Part shown: positions 50,353-62,150 of the stretch, in pieces
How the letters are laid out: each line of letters starts with the position of its first letter
Numbering within the stretch: the stretch's first letter is position 1
Assembly (NCBI GenBank): GCA_010405405.1
Contig: MU004231.1
Location: 2,095,483 to 2,159,482, forward strand
Direction of reading: 5' to 3'
DNA length: 64,000 bases
Source: Microthyrium microscopicum
Taxonomy: Eukaryota; Ascomycota; Dothideomycetes; Microthyriales; Microthyriaceae
Notes under the pieces: model-generated
Seen by the model: only the letters and a program-made list of their open reading frames with translations
Database searches by the model: none
Told to the model about the DNA's origin: nothing
Made by a program: the position numbers and the translations under genes

Positions 50353-51568
50353 TTATCCTTGGACCTTCTTGACGACCTCGAGAACATCCTTGTATAGAGC
50401 ATCGCTCTCCTTCAATCCGGTGACCTTGTCAACGACAGCAGCGGCATCGTTCTCTTTGAGGATCTTGGCGAGCTCAACGGACTCTTCATCACCCTCGACA
50501 TTTTGGAATCGGAATGCGGCCTCGATGGTAGCCAGTAGCGCAACTGGCTTGTAACCATCCTTGGCGAGCTCAGCAGCAGGTGCGACTAGACGCTCACCAC
50601 GGCTGAGCTTTCGGAGTGGCTGGCGACCGACACGGTCGACTTTGTCGAGAAGAGCTTTGTTGGAGAAGCGCTTGATGATCTTTTCCACATAGGCGTTCTG
50701 CTCGTCTTCTGCGATTCCGTGCTTCGAGACAATGAGCTTGGCAGTCTCTTTGAGTGTCGCATCGACCTTTGAGCGGATATCAGCATCAGCCAAAGCCTCA
50801 TGGATCCACTCCTTGCCAGCGAGCTTGGCAAAGTAGGCAGTGGTAGCGTGGCCAGTGTTGACGGTGAAGAGCTTGCGCTCAATGTATGGGCTCAAATCCT
50901 CAACGTAGTGAATAGCGCTGACTTTTGGCTCCTCCATTCCCTTGAATGGTGGTAGCTCAACACACCATTCCCAGAAAGACTCGATCTTGACGTTCATGCC
51001 GGCATCAGCATCCTGGTGTGGCACGATACGGTCGACGGCTGAGTTGGCGAAACGTGCAACTTCGTCAATCTTGCCCTTAGTCTCGTCTGTGAGATCCTTG
51101 AAGATGAACTCTTTGAGCGTGTTGGTAGCCATGACTGCGTTTTCGCATGCAATGACTGCGGCAGGAGTGGATGCTTTGCGGGCATTGAGACCTTTGGCGA
51201 TGACTGGTGCAATGAACTTGAGAATGTTTGGGCCGACGGCACAGGTGACGGTGTCGGCGGTGGCAATCTCTGAGATCACATCTGCTTCGTGGGTTTTGCT
51301 GTTGAGGGCGCGGTAGTTGTCGACTTTGGTGGTCTTAGTGCCTTCCTCGCCGACTTCGGTGACGGTGTAGGTTGGGGTGGCATTTAGTTTGTCGATGAGG
51401 GCGTCGACTACATCAACGAAGACGACTTCATAGCCTGCTTGGTGGAGAAATTCGGCGACGAAGCCTCTATGAGTTGTTTATCAGTTATTGCCCCGCGTTG
51501 AGACTGATGTAGGTCACTGACCGGCCAATGTTCCCACCGCCGAAATGGATTGCTTTCTTTCCGGTCAT
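50353..51568 (-). CDS. mannitol-1-phosphate 5-dehydrogenase
   Basis: Exons complement(51522..51568) and complement(50353..51466) give 386 aa. The enzyme reduces fructose 6-phosphate to mannitol 1-phosphate with NADH in the cytosol, the entry to the mannitol pool of moulds. The dinucleotide loop [16 protein letters not shown] is split by the 55-nt intron. Further motifs are the [18 protein letters not shown] strand-helix, [42 protein letters not shown] and [13 protein letters not shown]. Length and motifs match the long-chain polyol dehydrogenase group. It converges on ISA2 with 188 bases between stops, and it is the last gene before the AT-rich block, whose edge is about 900 bases upstream of its start. 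Confidence 0.94.
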
Positions 51569-52479
51569 TGTGATGTTTTAGTGTATGGATATCGAAATTT
51601 GAAAGAATTGAGAGAAAAGTTGAAGAATTGAAAGTGGTGGGGTAGAAAATGGGGGGAGCGATGAGCTGTTATGAGGCTGCGGGACGAAGAGCTAGATCAA
51701 TGTATGACTTTTGTCACACCGCCAAATCCCACGTGTACAACAATTAATGCAGAAAACTTTTGGATAGAAAGCTAGAGCTCGTGAATTCAGATTGAACAAG
51801 TTTTCAGATGAGAGAATTTTGCAGGACGCAAAGGTTTGACCCCAAATAAAGGGTCATGAAAGTTTATATAAAAAGTCCACGTCAATTGATCAACCCCGCG
51901 CTCGGAGTCGCAGCAACAAGGACAATCCCCCATGCATTTTTTACAGTCTTGTCCAATGCGTTGCGATACCTTCCGTTCCCTGTGAAGGCCAAGTCTAGTG
52001 CTATCAGACACGATGGTAGGTATGTGGCATATTGAAATCTAATGCCTCACCGAGTAATAACCTGTCGCTAAACGCTTCATCCCACTCAGCCCAGCCATGC
52101 AGTGTCAGTCACGCCCTGCTCACGGTTTTTACGCCTCAATCGTCCTCTCAGATGTCGAGGAATTGTGTCTTTGGTTCATCCATTTTCTCAAACTCGACGA
52201 TCAGCAACTAACATCATCACGTCACTGACTGGGATGGTGCATTCGGGCGACCTTCTGCGACTGGGATAAGCAATTGTTAAATAGTGCCAGTGGTACTCCA
52301 CCCATTTGCGCTTCCGGAGCTACAGTGCTAGCTATCTTAATCCTCTCAAGCGCCAATCGCGTGGTAGGAGTGTTTTGGTAGCCTTATGTTACGGCATCAA
52401 GCTACTCAAAATGATGGGTTACAATAGCCAAATCACAGATAAGCACTCAGGTAGGGGTCAGGAAGGCTCGTTCGAGGCT
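51569..52479. other. transition zone between the last gene and the AT-rich block
   Basis: Normal-composition sequence holding the promoter side of the mannitol-1-phosphate dehydrogenase gene. No gene seen. Composition changes abruptly near 52,480. Confidence 0.45.
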
Positions 52480-53997
52480 ATATAGGGGCTACCTATAACT
52501 TATAGGGCTAGAGATTATGATATAAGGGTTAAAGCTTCAAAATGTAATAACTACTAACTAAGTAAGGGTTCAAAAAAATTTTATAACTTTACTAAGATAT
52601 AGGCTTATAAATTAAATAAGGCTTTAAATATTTTTAAAGGCATTTATTATATTATAGACTAAGTCGTATAGTAGAATTCATTTTCTAAAGAAGTCTACTT
52701 ATTATAATTAACCTACTAACTAAGAATAGGTTATAAGATACTTTACTAAATTAATTTTAATAGATTTTAATATATTTTTAAAATATTTTAAGAATAATAT
52801 AAATACTACCCTATATAAGGAAGGATTTATAAAGTATAATACTTTATAAAATAGATATACTTAAATTTACTTAAAGGCCCTTAGGAGCCTACTTCTACGT
52901 TATAGCCTTAAGTATAAAAAGCCTACTAGCTTAGAGAAGGCTTTAATATATAAATAAGCTTATACGCATAAAGTAGATTATACGTACAAAAAATAAATCT
53001 AGCTAGATCTAGATTAAGTAGATTAGCTTATATACTAATTTATCTACTTAATTAGCTAATTTAATTAGATTACTTACGTATAGCTTACTTAATTAGTTAT
53101 TAAAATATAAAATATTTATTACTATTAATTAATAATATCTATTACTATATATAGCTTACTATTATTATTATCTAGACTAGCCACTACTATACTTATATAT
53201 ACCTTATATTCTTCTTAAGACCTACTATAGCTTATTATAGCCTTTACTATATTAACTATATAGCCTAGAATTATAGTAGAAGCTTAAAGGTCTCTACTTC
53301 TAGTATTTAACTACTTAACGTAGTATAATAGCTTTAAGAACTAGTTATAGTTAGCATATCTTTAAAGAGTAGTAATAGGTAACTACTAACTAGTATAGCC
53401 TAGGCATAGGCTTAGGTTACCTATATAATTAGAATAGAGTAGGTATAGTAGCTTAGGCAATATAGTAGACAATTCTATAAGTAAGGAAAAATACTTTAAG
53501 AGAGGCAGTTTATATATATTACTAAATCTATATTAGTAGGTAATTTTAATAGTATAATAATATTAAACTTATACCTCTATATTTAAGCTATATAATATAT
53601 AACTAACTATAGTAAATTATAGTAATTCTATTCTACTATATTTAGCTTAAATAATAAAGTTATTTAAATAAAGTATATTACAAATAGCTACTCTTAATAA
53701 ATATACTTATTAATAGAGGTAGAATTAAGTTAAGATATTAGTATTACTAAGATAATATATATAATATAGAAAAGGAAAAGAGAATAAAGATTATGCCTAG
53801 TATTATATATAACTCTAGTTTAAAGTTATAAGCTAAATAAGGTTATTTAATAAAATATTAGTAGTAAATTATAGCAAAAGAAATAATAGATTCTAAGGAC
53901 ATTATATTAGGGTTCTAAGGCCTTAGTTTATCTCCTATATCTCCTAATATAATTTCTAGCTCTATCCTTTTATTATTTATTATCTAGTCATTCTAAA

Positions 53998-54085
53998 GCT
54001 AGAGCTAGAGCTAGAGCTAGAGCTAGTACTAGTACTAGTACTAGTACTAGTACTAGAGCTAGTACTAGAGCTAGTACTAGTACTA
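53998..54085. repeat. CTAG-rich microsatellite
   Basis: Alternating runs of GCTAGA and TACTAG hexamers fill this stretch without a break and end at the AAGGCT after 54085. Confidence 0.85.
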
Positions 54086-54591
54086 AGGCTATATATAGTA
54101 GAGTTCCTAGAGTATCTTTCTATTATCTAATTATATAGTCTTAGTATTAGTATTATAAGAAGTTACTATTAATATATAAAGAAATTAATATAGTAAAGTA
54201 TAGTCTATATTACCTAAATAGTAGTTAGTAGTAAATTCTTCTATAGTATAAGGGCAAGAAAGCTTATATTTAAATAATAAAAGAGGTATATATATTATAG
54301 CTATAATAACTAGTAGTTAGCAATAGCTTATACTATATAGAGGTAGTTATACTTACTATAAATTAATAAGAAGGATTTAGCGTTACTATAAGATAAGTAA
54401 GAGTAGTTAAGAATAGCTTCTTAATAATAGGGAGATAAGTAAGCTTACTTTTAATTAATTAATAGGCATAGAACCTATTAAGTATAGAGTACCTTAAAAA
54501 GTTAAATAGTAATTAGCCTATATATTAGATATAATAATAAGCTACTAGATATTAGAACTAACTTATAACGTATAGTATAGAGATAATAAGA

Positions 54592-54714
54592 GTTAGAAAC
54601 TATAAGCTAGAAACTAGAAACTAGAAACTAGAAACTAGGAACTAATAGCTAGATATTAGAAGCTAGAAGCTAAAAACTAGAAGCCTATATAAAAGACTAG
54701 AAGCTACCTTAGTC
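54592..54714. repeat. CTAGAAA tandem repeat
   Basis: The seven-base unit CTAGAAA is repeated at about 54607-54640 and is followed by diverged versions (AGCTAGAAGC, AAAACTAGAAGC). Confidence 0.75.
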
Positions 54715-55223
54715 TAATTATAAAAGGTACTTAGATATAGCTAGAGCTCTTAATTTAATAGTCTTATTCTAGTTTAAGAAGTCTAATAGTATAGATATAG
54801 GTTAAGATAAAGGTTATAAACGTATATTCTAATAAAAGATACTAGTTATATATAAGATAGTACTAACCTTCTACTTACCTTTAGTAGAATATATATATTT
54901 GTATTAAATACTAAAGTATAACATAACTATATTATAGTTAGTATATTAAGTCTAAGCATAGTAACTTATGCTAATACTTATATTAGTTAATCTAAGATAG
55001 GCTTATATATATATATATTATATTTATAGATACTAAGATTAGATATATAACATTTAATATTATTAAATAAGAGATCCTAGCTAATAACTAGCTACTCTAT
55101 TATATTATAAAAGTTAAAAGTATAATTAAGCTATCTAAGATAATATATTCCTATATACCTATAATAGATAAACGTTTAATATTATTACACTAGAATCTTT
55201 TTAGTAACTAAAGTTAATTATTT

Positions 55224-55513
55224 AGAAGATCTTCTAAGGTTATAATTAGAAGAATAGCCTATAGTATTTAAGGATCTAGGCTATTACTCTACTAAGATAA
55301 GAAGATACTAGATAAGAAATCTTCTAAGGCTATAATTAGAAGAATAGCTATAGCATTTAGGAAATCTAGGCTATTACCCTACTAAGATAAAAAGATACTA
55401 GATAGAAGATTTTCTAAGGCTATAATTAGAAGGATAGCTATAGCATTTAGGGAATCTAGGCTATTACTCTACTAAGATAAGATAAGAAGATACTAGATAG
55501 GAGGTTTTCTAAA
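55224..55513. repeat. tandem array, about 90-bp unit, three copies plus a partial
   Basis: Units start at about 55224, 55315 and 55405, with a truncated fourth at about 55500. Each contains TTCTAAGGCTATAATTAGAA, then ATAGCTATAGCATTTAGG and ATCTAGGCTATTACTCTACT with a few substitutions. Related diverged copies lie at 57,800-58,380. Confidence 0.8.
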
Positions 55514-55611
55514 GCTTTATTTAATAGGTCGCGTTAAGGAAGCTTCTAATATAATAGTCTATAATTAGTAATATAATAGTATATAATTATAGAGTTTAAA
55601 GTATAAAGTTA

Positions 55612-55890
55612 AGTATAGTAGTTTTAAGATATAGATAGTTATTTAGTAGTATAATTAGTAAATCTAGTAAAATAAGCTTGTCTAAACGTAGATTAATAAA
55701 CTAGTATATAAATATAGCAATTTTAAGATATAGATAGTTATCTAGTAGTATAATTAACAAATCTAGTAGAATAGACTTATCTAGACGTAGATTAATAGAC
55801 TACATATAGTATATAAGCATAGTAGTTTTAAGATATAGGTAGTTATCTAGTAGTATTATTAGCAATTCTAATAGAATAGGTTTATCTATA
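55612..55890. repeat. tandem array, about 100-bp unit, three copies
   Basis: The phrase TTTTAAGATATAGATAGTTA starts units at about 55621, 55720 and 55826. Each is followed by TAGTAGTATAATTAG and a TCTAGTAGAATAG-type phrase. Confidence 0.75.
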
Positions 55891-56520
55891 CTAGATATAG
55901 TATCTTTAGTAGTTTAGGTAGAATAGGCTTATTTATATATAGATTAATAAATTTATAGATATACTAACTATTACCTCTACTAGGAAGCTAAATACTATAA
56001 CCCTTTAGTTTAGTAATAGTAGTAATATTTAAGGTAGTAATAAGAATAATAGGTAGTTTAGTAATAGTAGTAATATTTAGAGTAGTAATAGGAATAATAA
56101 GTAGTTTAGTAAGTTAGCTTAAGCTCTTTAAGATAGTAGTATCAATAGTCTCCTCGTATTATTAAAAGACTTAGAGGAGCTAAGAACGTATAGTTAATCT
56201 AGATGTAGTATTATTAGTAACTTAGGTAGAATAAGCTTATCTATACCTAAATTAATAAATTCCTAGATTAAGAATAGATATATAGTATTTAATATTATTA
56301 ATTTAAATATAATATTATTAGCAATTTAGGTATAATAAGCTTATTTATACCTAGATTAATAAATTCCTAAATACTAAGAATAGAAGCTTAACGTTTAATA
56401 TTATTAATCTAGATATCCTAGTTAGTATGTATTTTTAAAATATAGCTAGCCTAGGCTTAGATTATTAGTATTAAGGTCCCTTTCTAGTACTAGTATGCCT
56501 AGTAACTATAGTAGCAATAC

Positions 56521-57010
56521 TATAGCTTTAGAAGATATATAATATTTAATATTATTATCCTAGATATCCTAGTCTGCTTATTTCTTAAGAAAATAGGTAA
56601 ATCTAGCTAGCTTCCTAAATAGTATAGATAGGCTTAGCTTATCTATATTAAGGTCTATTCCTAGTACTAGTATATTTAGCAGATGCTATAGCTTTAGGAG
56701 ATACGTAACGTTTAATATTATTAATCTAAATATCCTAGTCTACTTATTTCTTAAGAAAATAGGCAAATCTAGCTAGCTTCCTAAATAGTATAGATAAGCT
56801 TAGCTTATCTATATTAAGGTCTATTCCTAGTACTAGTATATTTAGTAGATGCTATAGCTTTAGGAAATACGTAATATTTAATATTATTAATCTAGATATC
56901 CTAGTTTACTTATTTCTTAAGAAAATAGGTAGATTTAGCTAGCTTCCTAAATAGTATAGATAGACTTAGCTTATCTCTATTAAGGTCTATTCCTAGCACT
57001 AGTATACTAG
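56521..57010. repeat. tandem array, about 166-bp unit, three copies
   Basis: Units start with TATAGCTTTAG(G/A)A(A/G) at about 56521, 56688 and 56853. Each contains TATCCTAGTCTACTTATTTC, AGCTAGCTTCCTAAATAGTA and AAGGTCTATTCCTAGTACTA. The copies are very similar to each other for a mutated block. Confidence 0.82.
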
Positions 57011-57794
57011 CGTGCTTAGTAAATATAGAGAAGAAGCTATGCTATACCTACTATAAAAGTTATTAGAAAACTATATAGCTAGTAAGGAGAATATATAACT
57101 TAAATTATTAATTTATTAGTATTAAGGTCTATTCCTAGTACTAGTATATTTAGCAAATATAGTAGTAATGCTATAGTTTTAGCTAATAGATAAGAGTTAT
57201 TAAAAAATTAGCCTAGACTATTAAGGTTTATTCCTAGCACTAGTATTCTTAATAAATAAGGAAAAACTATTACTATTAACTTACTTCTTTAGTAGTAATA
57301 GATATAAACTTATTAGTTTCTATTAAGCTAGTATTCCTTAAGAAACACGTATTTACTTCCTTAGATTCTCTATAACTTACGTATTATTAAATAAATTAAT
57401 AAAAGAGTCTACTTTAGATCTAATAGATATTCTAGCTTTTATAGAATAGAGTAGTCTCTACTCTTCTAAGAATACTAAATCTAGTATATTCTATAGTTAG
57501 AGTTAAAATAGTAGCGCTAATTAGATCCTATAGTAATAAAGAAATTAACAATTATAGCGTATTAATATCTATAGTTACTAGTATACTATAGTTTATTAAT
57601 AACTTATCCTAATCCTATTATTAAGTACTTCTAATTACCTTTATTAGCTAGTTATATTTAGTATTACGCTAGCTTTTAAACTTTATATTAGGTAGTAATC
57701 TACTATTAATATAGATAAGGGTAATAATTATATTATAAAGCCTAACGTATTTACTCTTAGGTATTCTTATTTATACTTTAAGAGGACTAAGGGC

Positions 57795-58390
57795 CCTTAG
57801 AGATATCTTTTAAGGCTATGATTAAAAGGATAGCTATAGTATTTAGAGGGTCTAGCCTATTGCCCTACTTATTTAGGTTAAGCTACTAGTTTAGTTAGTA
57901 GAAGTAATAATAAATAGAAGAGAGAGAAAGACTTACTATTATTTACTTTTAGTAGCTTTATTAAATATATCTTCTAATACTGCGATTAGAAGGGTAGCTA
58001 TAGTATTTAGAGGATCTAAGCTATTACCCTACTAGTTAGGTTAATAGATATAATAATAAATAATAAAGAGAAGCTTACTATTATTTTATTACTATTAGCA
58101 TTAACGTCTAAGGTATCTTTTAATACTATAATTAGAAGAATAGCTATAGTATTTAAAGGATCTAGTCTATTGCCTAACTAGTTTAGTTAGAAAAAATAGT
58201 AAATAAATAAATAGTAAAGGCAACTTACTATTAATAGAGGTAGCTTTTAATACTATAATTAGAAGAATAGCTATAGCATTTAGAGGTAATTTAGTTAGCA
58301 ATACTAGTTAGGTTAGTAGAAGTAATAATAAATAGTAAGAAGAAGCTTACTATTATCTAATTATCTATATAGTCTTCTAATATAGTAATT
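57795..58390. repeat. degenerate array related to the 55.2-kb repeat
   Basis: Four or five copies of TTTTAATACTATAATTAGAA followed by ATAGCTATAGTATTTAGAGG occur at about 57801, 57967, 58113, 58241 and 58370, spaced roughly 130-165 bases. They share their core with the 90-bp units at 55.2 kb but have different spacers. Confidence 0.7.
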
Positions 58391-59164
58391 AATTTTTATT
58401 ATAACTTAATTATATAGTATACTAGTAATATAGTAGCTTAAACTTTCTATAGCTATAAATCTTTATTAATAATTCTAAGTTTTATTAGACGCTAAGAAAT
58501 CTTAGCATTTATAAAGTAGATAACGTTAGCTTTTAGGTCTAGGCCTCTATATTAATTAGAAGAGAAGTAGCCTTATCCCTTTACTCTACTAGTTTATTAG
58601 TAACGATAGTAATAAAGGGTAGTAAAAGGCCTACTATAATTTAACTACTAATTAGTTTTATTAAATTTTAGAGAAATATCTAGTCCTAGTAGTCACTAAG
58701 AGAGACTTAAAGCCTTATAGACTTTAGTATACTCTAAAGAAAACCTAAAATATAATTAGCTAGCAAAAAGGTTAAGTTAGATAATTAGCTTAAGAGGCAC
58801 TAGCTAATCTATAGCTTTACTAACTATAAATAATTTAATACTATCTAAAAAACAAAAGTCTAAGTTTAGTTAAGTTTAATAATATAGAGTATTACCTTAT
58901 TATATACCTAGCTTTTTATATAAAGCTAACCTAGTTTAAAAGAGTTAATAATCTTCTAAAGAAGCAATTAAAAAATAGTACTAAGGCTACTATATAATAG
59001 ATAAATAGCCTTATATTAGTTAGCTATAATTAGAAATATATAGTATTTAATAAAGCTTTACTAAAATTAACTACTAGTAACTAGACTAAATAAAGATAAT
59101 AGAAGTTAAGAACAAAGAGAAGACTTTACTTAGCATTGCTTATAATAACTACTAAAAGTACAAT

Positions 59165-59480
59165 TAAGCGTTATACTCTAGTCGTTAGTTATTATTATTA
59201 TTAATTACTACCTAGTGCTTCTAAATATAGTTTATAGTAATAACTAGTAAGGAAGCTTAGATATCTACTAAGGGTATAGTTAGGCATTATACTCTAGTTA
59301 TTAGTCATTATAGATTTATTATCATTATTAATTACCACTTAGCGCTTCTAAACGTAGTTTATAGTAGCGGCTAGTAAGGAAGCTTAGATATCTACTAAGG
59401 GTACAGTTAGGCATTATACTCTAGTCATTAGTTATTATTATTATTAATTACTACCTAGCGCTTCTAAACATAGTCTATAA
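59165..59480. repeat. tandem array, about 120-bp unit, 2.6 copies
   Basis: Units start at about 59165, 59283 and 59410 with a GCATTATACTCTAGT-type phrase and include AGGAAGCTTAGATATCTACT. Confidence 0.78.
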
Positions 59481-61129
59481 TAAATCTAAAGCTTATTAGA
59501 TTATCTATAAGCCTAAAATTAGTAAGAAAAAGTATAAAAAGGGATATAAGTAGATTAAAGCAACTTATAAGTAGTTAGAGGCTATAATAGTAAAGTATTA
59601 TATACTTTAGTAGTAACGTAAAACTTAAGCCTTCTTTAGTAATTTTAGTCTTTAAGAGTTACTTATATACCTAAAGTTTAAAAGGCTAGTAAGGCTAGTT
59701 AGTAAAATCCTAAAGTTTAATGTTAGTTACTTTAATATCCTATATTATTTATTAAGGTATATAGTATACATATCTCTTTTATATATAAGCTATAAAGTAT
59801 AATATCCTTACTCTTTAAATATTTTACTAATAATATAATAGTAATCTTAATTACTTATGCCTTTATCTAAATTAGTATTAATAAATTTTTAGATATAAAT
59901 AAGATAGTATAGACTATTAAGAGTAAAGAGACTTACTAAGTATATATACTAGACTTATTATTATTATTTTTCTAGTTTATATAATCTTTCCTTACTAGTA
60001 TTTCTTAATTTATTATAAAGTTAAAGTAGTCTAGTAGGACTAGCGTACTATTATTATACTAATTATAATAACTTAGATATAAATTATTAATATAGTTATT
60101 ATTATAATTATTATTATAGTTAATATTACAATAGTAATTTATATAATTATAGTAATTTATATACTCTAATTCCCTAAGTTATAGTCTTAATACTAAAAGG
60201 TTATAATATAATATAAGTCTTATATTACTTAAGAGTTTAGAAAGATATAAAGATAAGAGAGAGTAGTAAGAGAGAGAAAGAAAGATAGAGTTAAAGCTAA
60301 AATAATAATAAGAGGTACTATTCTACACTATAGCCTAATAATTACTAAAAATTTTATTCTTACCTATATCTAAATTAAAGCTTATAATTTTAGGAAGTTA
60401 TGCTTACTCCTTATAATAATATAAGGCTATCTAGTATACTATTATAACCTAAAATAGAAAGTTTAGTTTATTTTACGCGTTTATTCTTTTACTATTATAA
60501 ATAGTTAAGATTTCTAAGGCAAGCTACTTTAGTATATTTAATTTATAAACCTAAGAAGAATATAGCATCTACTTTAATATTTAAATATTAAAATATTAAG
60601 TATTAGAAAAAGTTAATAGTAAATATAGGTTATATAGAAATATTTAATATTTAGTATTTATAAATCTAGGGTACATATATATAGAAAGGAAATATTTCTA
60701 ACCTAGACTATAGCTTTTATTATTCTAGTTAAAGCCTTTAAAGACAAATTAAGTAAGCTTAGCAAAATAGCTATATTTACTATATCTTATAGCGATTCCT
60801 AAGTACTATAATAGTTATATTAAATATTATATATTAAGTCCTTTATCCCTATGCCCTTAATATAAGATATAGTATATATAGCTATCTAATTATCTAAATT
60901 ATAAAGAAAGTAGATATATAATACTTAAGTAACGTTATAGTACTTAAGTGCTATATAAATAACTAACAAGAAAGTTTAATTAAATAATAAGCTTAGGGAG
61001 TACTAGCTAATTAATTAACTTACTAATTATAAAAAGATCTAGGTAGTCTAATATAATATAATCTATATTTAGTTAAGAATAAGATAGTAAGTATATAAAG
61101 TTATATAGTTATGCTTCTTAATATATTAG

Positions 61130-62150
61130 TAAAGCTAATCTTATTATAGCTAGAGAGAATCTACTATATAGTTTAAATGTAGTTATTAATAGTACTATTA
61201 GTAGAGATTTTAACCATCTAAACAAAGTTAGTAGTAGCTTACTTAGTAAAGCTAATTAGCTTTAAAGGGTAGTCTTTAGCCTTATTATAGCTAGAGAGAA
61301 TCTACTATATAAATTAAACGTAGTTATTAATAGTACTATTAGTAGAGATTTTGACTATTTAAACAAAGTTAGTAGTAACCTACGCTTAGTAAAGCTAATT
61401 AGTTCTAAAGGGGTAGTTTTTAGCCTTATTATAGCTAGAAAGAATCTACTATATAGATTAAACGTAGATATTAATAGTGCTATTAGTAAAGGTTTTAACT
61501 ATCTAAGCAAAGTCAGCAGTAGCTTATAGCAAACAGCCTAGCTTATCGTAAGACTATTACTATTTATAATAAGTTATAAAGATATATATATTAGTTATTA
61601 ATAGATCTAGATAGTCTAATATAGTATAGTCTATATTTAGTTAAGGTTAGTAAGTATATAATATTATATAGTTATACTTCTTAATATATTAGTAAAGCTA
61701 ATTAGCTTTAAAGGAGCTAGTAATTAATAGCTAGGTAGAATTCTTAGCCTTATTATAGCTAAGGAGAATCTACTATACAATTATGCTTCTTAACATTTTA
61801 GTAAAGCTAATTAGCTTTAAAGGAGCTAGTAATTAATAGCTAGGTATAATTTTTAGCCTTATTATAGCTAGAGAGAACCTAATGCACAGTATAAAGGATA
61901 AATAGGCGTTATTTTAGTAAAGCTTAACTACTTAGCTTTAAGGGAGCTAATAATTAATAGCTAAGTATAATTTTTAGCCTTATTATAGCTAGAGAGAATC
62001 CACTATACGATGTAAAGAATAAATAAGCATCATTATAGTAAAGCTAATTAGCTTTGCAAGGCTCCTAGGTAGAATTTTTAGCCTTATTATAGCTAAACAT
62101 GCTAGAGAGAATCCACTATATATACTATATATTAAAGGCTAATTACGCTT
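61130..62150. repeat. array of seven TTATTATAGCTAGAGAGAAT units
   Basis: The core TTATTATAGCTAGAGAGAAT recurs at about 61141, 61283, 61427, 61750, 61859, 61980 and 62084. The first three units have periods near 142-144 bases, the later ones 104-121. Each is preceded by AAAGCTAATTAGCTTTAAAG with small changes. Confidence 0.8.
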
